Shown here: positions 12,177-24,724 of the stretch, piece by piece
Layout of the letters: every line of letters begins with the position of its first letter
Position numbering within the stretch: the first letter of the stretch is position 1
Assembly: GCF_018687715.1 (NCBI RefSeq)
Contig: NC_056753.1
Span: 14,195,001 to 14,259,000, forward strand
Direction of reading: 5' to 3'
Source of the DNA: Carya illinoinensis
Taxonomy: Eukaryota; Streptophyta; Magnoliopsida; Fagales; Juglandaceae
Length of the DNA: 64,000 nt
Made by a program: the position numbers and the translations under genes
Notes under the pieces: model-generated
Seen by the model: the letters and a program-made list of their open reading frames with translations, nothing else
Told to the model about the DNA's origin: nothing
The model's database searches: none

Positions 12177-14141
12177 TTGGGGGGATTTCTCACAAGGTTT
12201 TTGACTGGTCCATTACAGACGAGAGGATGTGTGGTTGGAGAAAATACGAAGGAAATGGCGTGGGCTAGGGAGTTGTTTTGGTTGAATGCACAAGAAGGTG
12301 CACATGTGCCGATTGGTGGTGATTGTGCATTGACATGTCTTTGCCACTCTATTGATATGTGTTGGATCAAGGTTAAACTTCTACCATGGTCTCGAATGAT
12401 GATGAAAAGACAACAAGAAAATTAAAAAGAAGGTTCAGATAAAAAATGTTAGATATAATTAAAAGGGAAATTAAGGTCAAAACATGGTTTAGATGTTACT
12501 AATCATCTGCAGGTATATTAATGCCCTGAACTCAAGTTAGAAGCTCAAATATTGTCAAATGGGAGCCTTAGGGGTTTGTGGCACTTGAGGAAAACCAATG
12601 GTATGGTGTATGTGGGCTTCAATTAAAAGCATTCCATAAACGCCCAAGTGTGATTTCAACTAATTAATCGCTATGGATGTTTGTATATCTCATTTTATCA
12701 AGTGCCACGAATTCTAATACGTTAATGACAATTTGAAAACTTAATTTCTGTGTTCATACCAACAGTTAAGCATGACGTAAGACCTTAATCACCATTAAAC
12801 AAGGCCTACGACCTTAACGATTAAACCTAAGCGTGCATGATGTTTCTAGCTTTATCCACTAAGAGATGTTCCGAAAACTTAATCAAATCATACATTTTGA
12901 TTCTTATCCAATCACAGGGCGTTGCTAAATGCACATTATTCAAGCGTAGATAAATTAATTAAAAGTTCCATAAGTAAAGCACAAACTAGTCAAAACCGCG
13001 CATGCTTTAGATGATCAACAAAAGAAAGAATTAGAGTCTATTATGGCTTGCGTCAAACTTTTAAATTAAACAATCAAAACTCACATTCTAAGAAAGTTTT
13101 GAGTGATACTTGTACCAAGACATGCCATAACTAGAAATTCAACACAAAATCATCAAATGCAAACAATATCTCTCAATTAACCCGATTTTGAATTTCGCAT
13201 GCCGACCTCATTGAAACTCAGTCAGAATTCATTCCTATAGCATAATTTAAAACCTAACATACTACGCTAATACTAAACAAAGATTCGAGCAGGGTTACTT
13301 ACAAAATTCGTGGCCCCAAGAACTCTCCCAAACACACTCACACAACTCACTCAGTTTCACTCTTTTGCACACGAAGAGGTGAAAAGCTCTCGAGGACTCA
13401 AGAGAAGCCTTGGAGGCGAGGTGTGGAGGAATAAGGGAGTGAAGGGGCGGTATTTAAAGACCGGGGGGGGGGGGGGGGGGGGGGGAAGGGAGACGTTGTC
13501 CTTGGCTGAAGGAGGGATTGGTGATTGGTTGGGGGAGTAGAGGAGTCTGGTGGTGAGATTTCCAACTCGAGTCATCACTTGTGCAGATGAATGGTGCCCT
13601 AAACCCCCCACGATCTCTTCATTTCAGGTGTTGCAAGCTCCTATATTGGTGTGGGAGCTGACATGGTGTGAAAATAAAACAGAGAAACAAGGCATGAGGT
13701 CATGCCTCGATGCCGCACGTTGTAGGCTGAAAATCTGGACAAATGTTCATCTCTTGGTTGCATCACTTTTGTTTTATCTTCACGGCTCATTCGTGCACGT
13801 ATCATCACCACACACGTTGAAGGTTTTTTCAGGCGGAAGATGGCGAGGGATTGGCTGTCAAGTGCTCAACTCTGAGCAGCTCAAGGAAGAGGGTGAAGTG
13901 AGGTTGCCGGGTGATGTCTAGTGCAAAAGCCAATCGGTTTAGCTCTATTTTGAGTGCTGACTTGGGTCAAAATGCCCATGATGACTTGAAGGACTCTTGG
14001 GGATTGGAGGAAGGGCGTAAAGGGGTGATGGCGTGTGGGAATGGCGTAATTAAGAACAGGAATAAAAAATAAAAATACAATGCCACTCGGTTGCTTCAAC
14101 TAAGTTTCAAATGGAATTGGTTGGGGCTACGGTTCGGTTAG
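12177..14141. repeat. Satellite monomer M7, long, HOR-1 type A (1965 bp)
   Basis: Carries the M4 markers (CTGTGTTCATACC near 12748 and ATACTACGCTAAT near 13259). The G-run at 13463-13485 is the longest in the window at 23 G, one more than in M4. That single G accounts for the 1-bp length difference from M4. Confidence 0.96.
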
Positions 14142-16100
14142 TTGGGGGGATTTCTCACAAGGTTTTTGACTGGTCCATTACAGACGAGAGGATGTGTGGT
14201 TGGAGAAAATACGAAGGAAATGGCGTGGGCTAGGGAGTTGTTTTGGTTGAATGCACAAGAAGGTGCACATGTGCCGATTGGTGGTGATTGTGCATTGACA
14301 TGTCTTTGCCACTCTATTGATATGTGTTGGATCAAGGTTAAACTTCTACCATGGTCTCGAATGATGATGAAAAGACAACAAGAAAATTAAAAAGAAGGTT
14401 CAGATAAAAAATGTTAGATATAATTAAAAGGGAAATTAAGGTCAAAACATGGTTTAGATGTTACTAATCATCTGCAGGTATATTAATGCCCTGAACTCAA
14501 GTTAGAAGCTCAAATATTGTCAAATGGGAGCCTTAGGGGTTTGTGGCACTTGAGGAAAACCAATGGTATGGTGTATGTGGGGCTTCAATTAAAAGCATTC
14601 CATAAACGCCCAAGTGTGATTTCAACTAATTAATCGCTATGGATGTTTGTATATCTCATTTTATCAAGTGCCACGAATTCTAATACGTTAATGACAATTT
14701 GAAAACTTAATTTCTGTTCATACCAACAGTTAAGCATGACGTAAGACCTTAATCACCATTAAAGGCCTACGACCTTAACGATTAAACCTAAGCGTGCATG
14801 ATGTTTCTAGCTTTATCCACTAAGAGATGTTCCGAAAACTTAATCAAATCATACATTTTGATTCTTATCCAATCACAGGGCGTTGCTAAATGCACATTAT
14901 TCAAGCGTAGATAAATTAATTAAAAGTTCCATAAGTAAAGCACAAACTAGTCAAAACCGCGCATGCTTTAGATGATCAACAAAAGAAAGAATTAGAGTCT
15001 ATTATGGCTTGCGTCAAACTTTTAAATTAAACAATCAAAACTCACATTCTAAGAAAGTTTTGAGTGATACTTGTACCAAGACATGCCATAACTAGAAATT
15101 CAACACAAAATCATCAAATGCAAACAATATCTCTCAATTAACCCGATTTTGAATTTCGCATGCCGACCTCATTGAAACTCAGTCAGAATTCATTCCTATA
15201 GCATAATTTAAAACCTAACATACTATGCTAATACTAAACAAAGATTCGAGCAGGGTTACTTACAAAATTCGTGGCCCCAAGAACTCTCCCAAACACACTC
15301 ACACAACTCACTCAGTTTCACTCTTTTGCACACGAAGAGGTGAAAAGCTCTCGAGGACTCAAGAGAAGCCTTGGAGGCGAGGTGTGGAGGAATAAGGGAG
15401 TGAAGGGGCGGTATTTAAAGACCGGGGGGGGGGGGGGGGGGGGGAAGGGAGACGTTGTCCTTGGCTGAAGGAGGGATTGGTGATTGGTTGGGGGAGTAGA
15501 GGAGTCTGGTGGTGAGATTTCCAACTCGAGTCATCACTTGTGCAGATGAATGGTGCCCTAAACCCCCCACGATCTCTTCATTTCAGGTGTTGCAAGCTCC
15601 TATATTGGTGTGGGAGCTGACATGGTGTGAAAATAAAACAGAGAAACAAGGCATGAGGTCATGCCTCGATGCCGCACGTTGTAGGCTGAAAATCTGGACA
15701 AATGTTCATCTCTTGGTTGCATCACTTTTGTTTTATCTTCACGGCTCATTCGTGCACGTATCATCACCACACACGTTGAAGGTTTTTTCAGGCGGAAGAT
15801 GGCGAGGGATTGGCTGTCAAGTGCTCAACTCTGAGCAGCTCAAGGAAGAGGGTGAAGTGAGGTTGCCGGGTGATGTCTAGTGCAAAAGCCAATCGGTTTA
15901 GCTCTATTTTGAGTGCTGACTTGGGTCAAAATGCCCATGATGACTTGAAGGACTCTTGGGGATTGGAGGAAGGGCGTAAAGGGGTGATGGCGTGTGGGAA
16001 TGGCGTAATTAAGAACAGGAATAAAAAATAAAAATACAATGCCACTCGGTTGCTTCAACTAAGTTTCAAATGGAATTGGTTGGGGCTACGGTTCGGTTAG
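14142..16100. repeat. Satellite monomer M8, long, HOR-1 type B (1959 bp)
   Basis: Carries the M5 markers (TATGTGGGGCTTC near 14574 and ACCATTAAAGGCC near 14755). Same length and same 21-G run as M5. Confidence 0.96.
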
Positions 16101-18060
16101 TTGGGGGGATTTCTCACAAGGTTTTTGACTGGTCCATTACAGACGAGAGGATGTGTGGTTGGAGAAAATACGAAGGAAATGGCGTGGGCTAGGGAGTTGT
16201 TTTGGTTGAATGCACAAGAAGGTGCACATGTGCCGATTGGTGGTGATTGTGCATTGACATGTCTTTGCCACTCTATTGATATGTGTTGGATCAAGGTTAA
16301 ACTTCTACCATGGTCTCGAATGATGATGAAAAGACAACAAGAAAATTAAAAAGAAGGTTCAGATAAAAAATGTTAGATATAATTAAAAGGGAAATTAAGG
16401 TCAAAACATGGTTTAGATGTTACTAATCATCTGCAGGTATATTAATGCCCTGAACTCAAGTTAGAAGCTCAAATATTGTCAAATGGGAGCCTTAGGGGTT
16501 TGTGGCACTTGAGGAAAACCAATGGTATGGTGTATGTGGGCTTCAATTAAAAGCATTCCATAAACGCCCAAGTGTGATTTCAACTAATTAATCGCTATGG
16601 ATGTTTGTATATCTCATTTTATCAAGTGCCACGAATTCTAATACGTTAATGACAATTTGAAAACTTAATTTCTGTTCATACCAACAGTTAAGCATGACGT
16701 AAGACCTTAATCACCATTAAACAAGGCCTACGACCTTAACGATTAAACCTAAGCGTGCATGATGTTTCTAGCTTTATCCACTAAGAGATGTTCCGAAAAC
16801 TTAATCAAATCATACATTTTGATTCTTATCCAATCACAGGGCGTTGCTAAATGCACATTATTCAAGCGTAGATAAATTAATTAAAAGTTCCATAAGTAAA
16901 GCACAAACTAGTCAAAACCGCGCATGCTTTAGATGATCAACAAAAGAAAGAATTAGAGTCTATTATGGCTTGCGTCAAACTTTTAAATTAAACAATCAAA
17001 ACTCACATTCTAAGAAAGTTTTGAGTGATACTTGTACCAAGACATGCCATAACTAGAAATTCAACACAAAATCATCAAATGCAAACAATATCTCTCAATT
17101 AACCCGATTTTGAATTTCGCATGCCGACCTCATTGAAACTCAGTCAGAATTCATTCCTATAGCATAATTTAAAACCTAACATACTATGCTAATACTAAAC
17201 AAAGATTCGAGCAGGGTTACTTACAAAATTCGTGGCCCCAAGAACTCTCCCAAACACACTCACACAACTCACTCAGTTTCACTCTTTTGCACACGAAGAG
17301 GTGAAAAGCTCTCGAGGACTCAAGAGAAGCCTTGGAGGCGAGGTGTGGAGGAATAAGGGAGTGAAGGGGCGGTATTTAAAGACCGGGGGGGGGGGGGGGG
17401 GGGGAAGGGAGACGTTGTCCTTGGCTGAAGGAGGGATTGGTGATTGGTTGGGGGAGTAGAGGAGTCTGGTGGTGAGATTTCCAACTCGAGTCATCACTTG
17501 TGCAGATGAATGGTGCCCTAAACCCCCCACGATCTCTTCATTTCAGGTGTTGCAAGCTCCTATATTGGTGTGGGAGCTGACATGGTGTGAAAATAAAACA
17601 GAGAAACAAGGCATGAGGTCATGCCTCGATGCCGCACGTTGTAGGCTGAAAATCTGGACAAATGTTCATCTCTTGGTTGCATCACTTTTGTTTTATCTTC
17701 ACGGCTCATTCGTGCACGTATCATCACCACACACGTTGAAGGTTTTTTCAGGCGGAAGATGGCGAGGGATTGGCTGTCAAGTGCTCAACTCTGAGCAGCT
17801 CAAGGAAGAGGGTGAAGTGAGGTTGCCGGGTGATGTCTAGTGCAAAAGCCAATCGGTTTAGCTCTATTTTGAGTGCTGACTTGGGTCAAAATGCCCATGA
17901 TGACTTGAAGGACTCTTGGGGATTGGAGGAAGGGCGTAAAGGGGTGATGGCGTGTGGGAATGGCGTAATTAAGAACAGGAATAAAAAATAAAAATACAAT
18001 GCCACTCGGTTGCTTCAACTAAGTTTCAAATGGAATTGGTTGGGGCGACGGTTCGGTTAG
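16101..18060. repeat. Satellite monomer M9, long, HOR-1 type C (1960 bp)
   Basis: Matches M6. G-run of 20 G. Last family 1 monomer. At about 18047 the junction to M10 has a private GGGGCGACGG in place of GGGGCTACGG. Confidence 0.96.
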
Positions 18061-20018
18061 TTGGGGGGATTTCTCACAAGGTTTTTGACTGGTCCATTAC
18101 AGACGAGAGGATGTGTGGTTGGAGAAAATACGAAGGAAATGGCGTGGGCTAGGGAGTTGTTTTGGTTGAATGCACAAGAAGGTGCACATGTGCCGATTGG
18201 TGGTGATTGTGCATTGACATGTCTTTGCCACTCTATTGATATGTGTTGGATCAAGGTTAAACTTCTACCTTGGTCTCGAATGATGAAAGACAACAGGAAA
18301 ATTAAAAAGAAGGTTCAAATAAAAAATGTTAGATATAATTAAAAGGGAAATTAAGGTCAAAACATGGTTTAGATGTTACTAATCATCTGCAAGTATATTA
18401 ATGCCCTGAACTCAAGTTAGAAGCTGAAATATTGTCAAATGGGAGCCTTAGGGGTTTGTGCCACTTGAGGAAAACCAATGGTATGGTGTATGTGGGCTTC
18501 AATTAAAAGCATTCCATAAACGCCCAAGTGTGATTTCAACTAATTAATCGCTATGGATGTTTGTATATCTCATTTTATCAAGTGCCACGAATTCTAATAC
18601 GTTAATGACAATTTGAAAACTTAATTTCTGTTCATACCAACAGTTAAGCATGACGTAAGACCGTAATCACCATTAAACAAGGCCTACGACCTTAACGATT
18701 AAACCTAAGCATGCATGATGTTTCTAGCTTTATCCACTAAGAGATGTTCCGAAAATTTAATCAAATCATACATTTTGATTCTTATCCAATCACAGGGCGT
18801 TGCTAAATGCACATTATTCAAGCGTAGATAAATTAATTAAAAGTTCCATAAGTAAAGCACAAACTAGTCAAAACCGCGGATGCTTTAGATGATCAACAAA
18901 AGAAAGAATTAGAGCCTATTATGGCTTGCGTCAAACTTTTAAATTAAACAATCAAAACTCACATTCTAAGAAAGTTTTGAGTGATACTTGTACCAAGACA
19001 TGCCATAACTAGAAATTCAACACAAAATAATCAAATGCAAACAATATCTCTCAATTAACCCGATTTTGAATTTCGCATGCCGACCTCATTGAAACTCAGT
19101 CAGAATTCATTCCTATAGCATAATTTAAAACCTAACATACTATGCTAATACTAAACAAAGATTCGAGCAGGGTTACTTACAAAATTCGTGGCCCCAAGAA
19201 CTCTCCCAAACACACTCACACAACTCACTCAGTTTCACTCTTTTGCACACGAAGAGGTGAAAAGCTCTCGAGGACTCAAGAGAAGCCTTGGAGGCGAGGT
19301 GTGGAGGAATAAGGGAGTGAAGGGGCGGTATTTAAAGACCGGGGGGGGGGGGGGGGGGGGGGAAGGGAGACGTTGTCCTTGGCTGAAGGAGGGATTGGTG
19401 TTTGGTTGGGGGAGTAGAGGAGTCTGGTGGTGAGATTTCCAACTCGAGTCATCACTTGTGCAGATGAATGGTGCCCAAAACCCCCCACGATTTCTTCATT
19501 TCAGGTGTTGCAAGCTCCTATATTGGTGTGGGAGCTGACGTGGTGTGAAAATAAAACAGAGAAACAAGGCATGAGGTCATGCCTCGATGCCGCCCGTTGT
19601 AGGCTGAAAATCTGGACAAATGTTCATCTCTTGGTTGCATCACTTTTGTTTTACCTTCACGGCTCATTCGTGCACGTATCATCATCACACACGTTGAAGG
19701 CTTTTTCAGGCGGAAGATGGCGAGGGATTGGCTGTCAAGTGCTCAACTCTGAGCAGCTCAAGGAAGAGGGTGAAGTGAGGTTGCCGGGTGATGTCTAGTG
19801 CAAAAGCCAATCGGTTTAGCTCTATTTTGAGTGTTGACTTGGGTCAAGATGCCCATGATGACTTGAAGGACTCTTGGGGATTGGAGGAAGGGCGTAAAGG
19901 GGTGATGGCGTGTGGGAATGGCGTAATTAAGAACAGGAATAAAAAATAAAAATACAATGCCACTCGGTTGCTTCAACTAAGTTTCAAATGGAATTGGTTG
20001 GGGCTACGGTTCGGTTAG
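18061..20018. repeat. Satellite monomer M10, long, family 1 to family 2 switch (1958 bp)
   Basis: The first 200 bp still resemble M9. From about 18269 the family 2 states appear: ACCTTGGTCTCG, AATGATGAAAGACAAC, CTGCAAGTAT, GCATGCATGATG and CGCGGATGC. G-run of 22 G. It is long member one of the L-S-S-L block and pairs with M14. Confidence 0.95.
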
Positions 20019-21397
20019 TTGGGGGGATTTCTCACAAGGTTTTTGACTGGTCCATTACAGACGAGAGGATGTGTGGTTGGAGAAAATACGAGGGAAATGG
20101 CGTGGGCTAGGGAGTTGTTTTGGTTGAATGCACAAGAAGGTGCACATGTGCCGATTGGTGGTGATTGTGCATTGACATGTCTTTGCCACTCTATATTGAT
20201 ATGTGTTGGATCAAGGTTAAACTTCTACCTTGGTCTCGAATGATGAAAGACAACAGGAAAATTAAAAAGAAGGTTCAGATAAAAAATGTTGGATATAATT
20301 AAAAGGGAAATTAAGGTCAAAACATGGTTTAGATGTTACTAATCATCTGCAAGTATATTAATGCCCTGAACTCAAGTTAGAAGCTGAAATATTGTCAAAT
20401 GGGAGCCTTAGGGGTTTGTGGCACTTGAGGAAAACCAATGGTATGGTGTATGTGGGCTTCAATTAAAAGCATTCCATAAACGCCCAAGTGTGATTTCAAC
20501 TAATTAATCGCTATGGATGTTTGTATATCTCATTTTATCAAGTGCCACGAATTCTAATACGTTAATGACAATTTGAAAACTTAATTTCTGTTCATACCAA
20601 CAGTTAAGCATGACGTAAGACCTTAATCACCATTAAACAAGGCCTACGACCTTAACGATTAAACCTAAGCATGCATGATGTTTCTAGCTTTATCCACTAA
20701 GAGCTGTTCCGAAAATTTAATCAAATCATACATTTTGATTCTTATCCAATCACAGGGCGTTGCTAAATGCACATTATTCAAGCGTAGATAAATTAATTAA
20801 AAGTTCCATAAGTAAAGCACAAACTAGTCAAAACCGCGCATGCTTTAGATGATCAACAAAAGAAAGAATTAGAGCCTATTATGGCTTGCGTCAAACTTTT
20901 AAATTAAACAATCAAAACTCACATTCTAAGAAATTTTTGAGTGATACTTGTACCAAGACATGCCATAACTAGAAATTCAACACAAAATATTCAAATGCAA
21001 ACAATATCTCTCAATTAACCCGATTTTGAATTTCGCATGCCGACCTCATTTAAAACCTAACATACTATGCTAATACTAAACAAAGATTCGGGCAGGGTTA
21101 CTTACAAAATTCGTGGCCCCAAGAACTCTCCCAAACACACTCACACAACTCACTCGGTTTCACTCTTTTGCACACGAAGAGGTGAAAAGCTCTCGAGGAG
21201 TCAAGAGAAGCCTTTGAGGCGAGGTGTGGAGGAATAAGGGAGTGAAGGGGCGGTATTTAAAGAGGGGGGGGGGTGGGGGGAGGGAGACGTTTGGGAATGG
21301 CGTAATTAAGAACAGGAATAAAAAATAAAAATACAATGCCACTCGGTTGCTTCAACTAAGTTTCAAATGGAATTGGTTGGGGCTACGGTTCGGTTAG
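20019..21397. repeat. Satellite monomer M11, short (1379 bp)
   Basis: Short variant with two deletions relative to long monomers. About 41 bp are missing near 21050 between two TTTAAA-containing sites. About 538 bp are missing at 21290, directly after GAGACGT that follows the G-run. The G-run is interrupted by T. Carries CTCTATATTGATATG and GAGCTGTTCC, shared with M15. Confidence 0.95.
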
Positions 21398-22772
21398 TTG
21401 GGGGGATTTCTCACAAGGTTTTTGACTGGTCCATTACAGACGAGAGGATGTGTGGTTGGAGAAAATACGAAGGAAATGGCGTGGGCTAGGGAGTTGTTTT
21501 GGTTGAATGCACAAGAAGGTGCACATGTGCCGATTGGTGGTGATTGTGCATTGACATGTCTTTGCCACTCTATTGATATGTGTTGGATCAAGGTTAAACT
21601 TCTACCTTGGTCTCGAATGATGAAAGACAACAAGAAAATTAAAAAGAAGGTTCAGATAAAAAATGTTAGATATAATTAAAAGGGAAATTAAGGTCAAAAC
21701 ATGGTTGAGATGTTACTAATCATCTGCAAGTATATTAATGCCCTGAACTCAAGTTAGAAGCTCAAATATTGTCAAATCGGAGCGTTAGGGGTTTGTGGCA
21801 CTTGAGGAAAACCAATGGTATGGTGCATGTGGGCTTCAATTAAAAGCATTCCATAAACGCCCAAGTGTGATTTCAACTAATTAATCGCTATGGATGTTTG
21901 TATATCTCATTTTATCAAGTGCCACGAATTCTAATACGTTAATGACAATTTGAAAACTTAATTTCTGTTCATACCAACAGTTAAGCATGACGTAAGACCT
22001 TAATCACCATTAAACAAGGCCTACCACCTTAACGATTAAACCAAAGCATGCATGATGTTTCTAGCTTTATCCACTAAGAGATGTTCCGAAAACTTAATCA
22101 AATCATACATTTTGATTCTTATCCAATCACAGGGCGTTGCTAAATGCACATTATTCAAGCGTAGATAAATTAATTAAAAGTTCCATAAGTAAAGCACAAA
22201 CTAGTCAAAACCGCGCATGCTTTAGATGATCAACAAAAGAAAGAATTAGAGCCTATTATGGCTTGCGTCAAACTTTTAAATTAAACAATCAAAACTCACA
22301 TTCTAAGAAATTTTTGAGTGATACTTGTACCAAGACATGCCATAACTAGAAATTCAACACAAAATATTCAAATGCAAACAATATCTCTCAATTAACCCGA
22401 TTTTGAATTTCGCATGCCGACCTCATTTAAAACCTAACATACTATGCTAATACTAAAGAAAGATTCGGGCAGGGTTACTTACAAAATTCGTGGCCCCAAG
22501 AACTCTCCCAAACACACTCACACAACTCACTCGGTTTCACTCTTTTGCACACGAAGAGGTGAAAAGCTCTCGAGGAGTCAAGAGAAGCCTTTGAGGCGAG
22601 GTGTGGAGGAATAAGGGAGTGAAGGGGCGGTATTTAAAGAGGGGGGGGTGGGGGGAGGGAGACGTGTGGGAATGGCGTAATTAAGAACAGGAATAAAAAA
22701 TAAAAATACAATGCCACTCGGTTGCTTCAACTAAGTTTCAAATGGAATTGGTTGGGGCTACGGTTCGGTTAG
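21398..22772. repeat. Satellite monomer M12, short (1375 bp)
   Basis: Same two deletions as M11. Shares CAAATCGGAGCG, GGTGCATGTGG and CTAAAGAAAG with M16. Confidence 0.95.
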
Positions 22773-24724
22773 TTGGGGGGATTTCTCACAAGGTTTTTGA
22801 CTGGTCCATTACAGACGAGAGGATGTGTGGTTGGAGAAAATACGAAGGAAATGGCGTGGGCTAGGGAGTTGTTTTGGTTGAATGCACAAGAAGGTGCACA
22901 TGTGCCGATTGGTGGTGATTGTGCATTGACATGTCTTTGCCACTCTATTGATATGTGTTGGATCAAGGTTAAACTTCTACCTTGGTCTCGAATGATGAAA
23001 GACAACAAGAAAATTAAAAAGAAGGTTCAGATAAAAAATGTTAGATATAATTAAAAGGGAAATTAAGGTCAAAACATGGTTGAGATGTTACTAATCATGT
23101 GCAAGTATATTAATGCCCTGAACTCAAGTTAGAAGCTCAAATATTGTCAAATCGGAGCGTTAGGGGTTTGTGGCACTTGAGGAAAACCAATGGTATGGTG
23201 CATGTGGGCTTCAATTAAAAGCATTCCATAAACGCCCAAGTGTGATTTCAACTAATTAATCGCTATGGATGTTTGTATATCTCATTTTATCAAGTGCCAC
23301 GAATTCTAATACGTTAATGACAATTTGAAAACTTAATTTCTGTTCATACCAACAGTTAAGCATGACGTAAGACCTTAATCACCATTAAACAAGGCCTACA
23401 ACCTTAACGATTAAACCAAAGCATGCATGATGTTTCTAGCTTTATCCACTAAGAGATGTTCCGAAAACTTAATCAAATCATACATTTTGATTCTTATCCA
23501 ATCACAGGGCGTTGCTAAATGCACATTATTCAAGCGTAGATAAATTAATTAAAAGTTCCATAAGTAAAGCACAAACTAGTCAAAACCGCGCATGCTTTAG
23601 ATGATCAACAAAAGAAAGAATTAGAGCCTATTATGGTTTGCGTCAAACTTTTAAATTAAACAATCAAAACTCACATTCTAAGAAAGTTTTTAGTGATACT
23701 TGTACCAAGACATGCCATAACTAGAAATTCAACACAAAATATTCAAATGCAAACAATATCTCTCAATTAAACCGATTTTGAATTTCGCATGCCGACCTCA
23801 TTTAAACTCAGTCAGAATTCATTCCTATAGCATAATTTAAAACCTAACATACTATGCTAATACTAAACAAAGATTTGGGCAGGGTTACTTACAAAATTCG
23901 TGGCCCCAAGAACTCTCCCAAACACACTCACACGACTCACTCGGTTTCACTCTTTTGCACACGAAGAGGTGAAAAGCTCTCGAGGACTCAAGAGAAGCCT
24001 TGGAGGCGAGGTGTGGAGGAATAAGGGAGTGAAGGGGCGGTATTTAAAGACCGGGGGGGGGGGGGGGGAAGGGAGACATTGTCCTTGGCTGAAGGAGGGA
24101 TTGGAGATTGGTTGGGGGAGTAGAGGAGTCTGGTGGTGAGATTTCCAACTCGAGTCATCACTTGTGCAGATGAATGGTGCCCTAAACCCCCCACGATCTC
24201 TTCATTTCAGGTGTTGCAAGCTCCTATATTGGTGTGGGAGCTGACCTGGTGTGAAAATAAAACAGAGAAACGAGGCATGAGGTCATGCCTCGATGCCGCA
24301 CGTCGTAGGTTGAAAATCTGGACAAATGTTCATCTCTTGGTTGCATCACTTTTGTTTTATCTTCACGGCTCATTCGTGCACGTATCATCATCACACACGT
24401 TGAAGGCTTTTTCAGGCGGAAGATGGCGAGGGATTGGCTGTCAAGTGCTCAACTCTGAGCAGCTCAAGGAAGAGGGTGAAGTGAGGTTGCCGGGTGATGT
24501 CTAGTGCAAAAGCCAATCGGTTTAGCTCTATTTTGAGTGTTGACTTGGGTCAAGATGCCCATGATGACTTGAAGGACTCTTGGGGATTGGAGGAAGGGCG
24601 TAAAGGGGTGATGGCGTGTGGGAATGGCGTAATTAAGAACAGGAATAAAAAATAAAAATACAATGCCACTCGGTTGCTTCAACTAAGTTTCAAATGGAAT
24701 TGGTTGGGGCTACGGTTCGGTTAG
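22773..24724. repeat. Satellite monomer M13, long, family 2 (1952 bp)
   Basis: Full-length family 2 monomer pairing with M17. Shared private states are CTAATCATGTGC near 23092, TATTATGGTTTGCG near 23630 and CACGTCGTAGGTTG near 24299. G-run of 16 G. Confidence 0.95.

Larger units (their letters stand above)
12177..18060. repeat. Higher-order repeat HOR-1, copy 2 (M7-M9, 5884 bp)
   Basis: Second A-B-C trimer with the same order and lengths (1965, 1959 and 1960 bp against 1964, 1959 and 1961). G-runs differ from copy 1 by at most one G, so the duplication is young relative to G-run slippage. Confidence 0.9.
18061..24724. repeat. Higher-order block HOR-2, copy 1 (M10-M13, long-short-short-long, 6664 bp)
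   Basis: Order of monomer lengths is 1958, 1379, 1375, 1952. Private variants in each monomer recur at an offset of about 6666 bp. Near-identity to copy 2 holds from about 18.7 kb; the first 600 bp differ. Confidence 0.88.
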
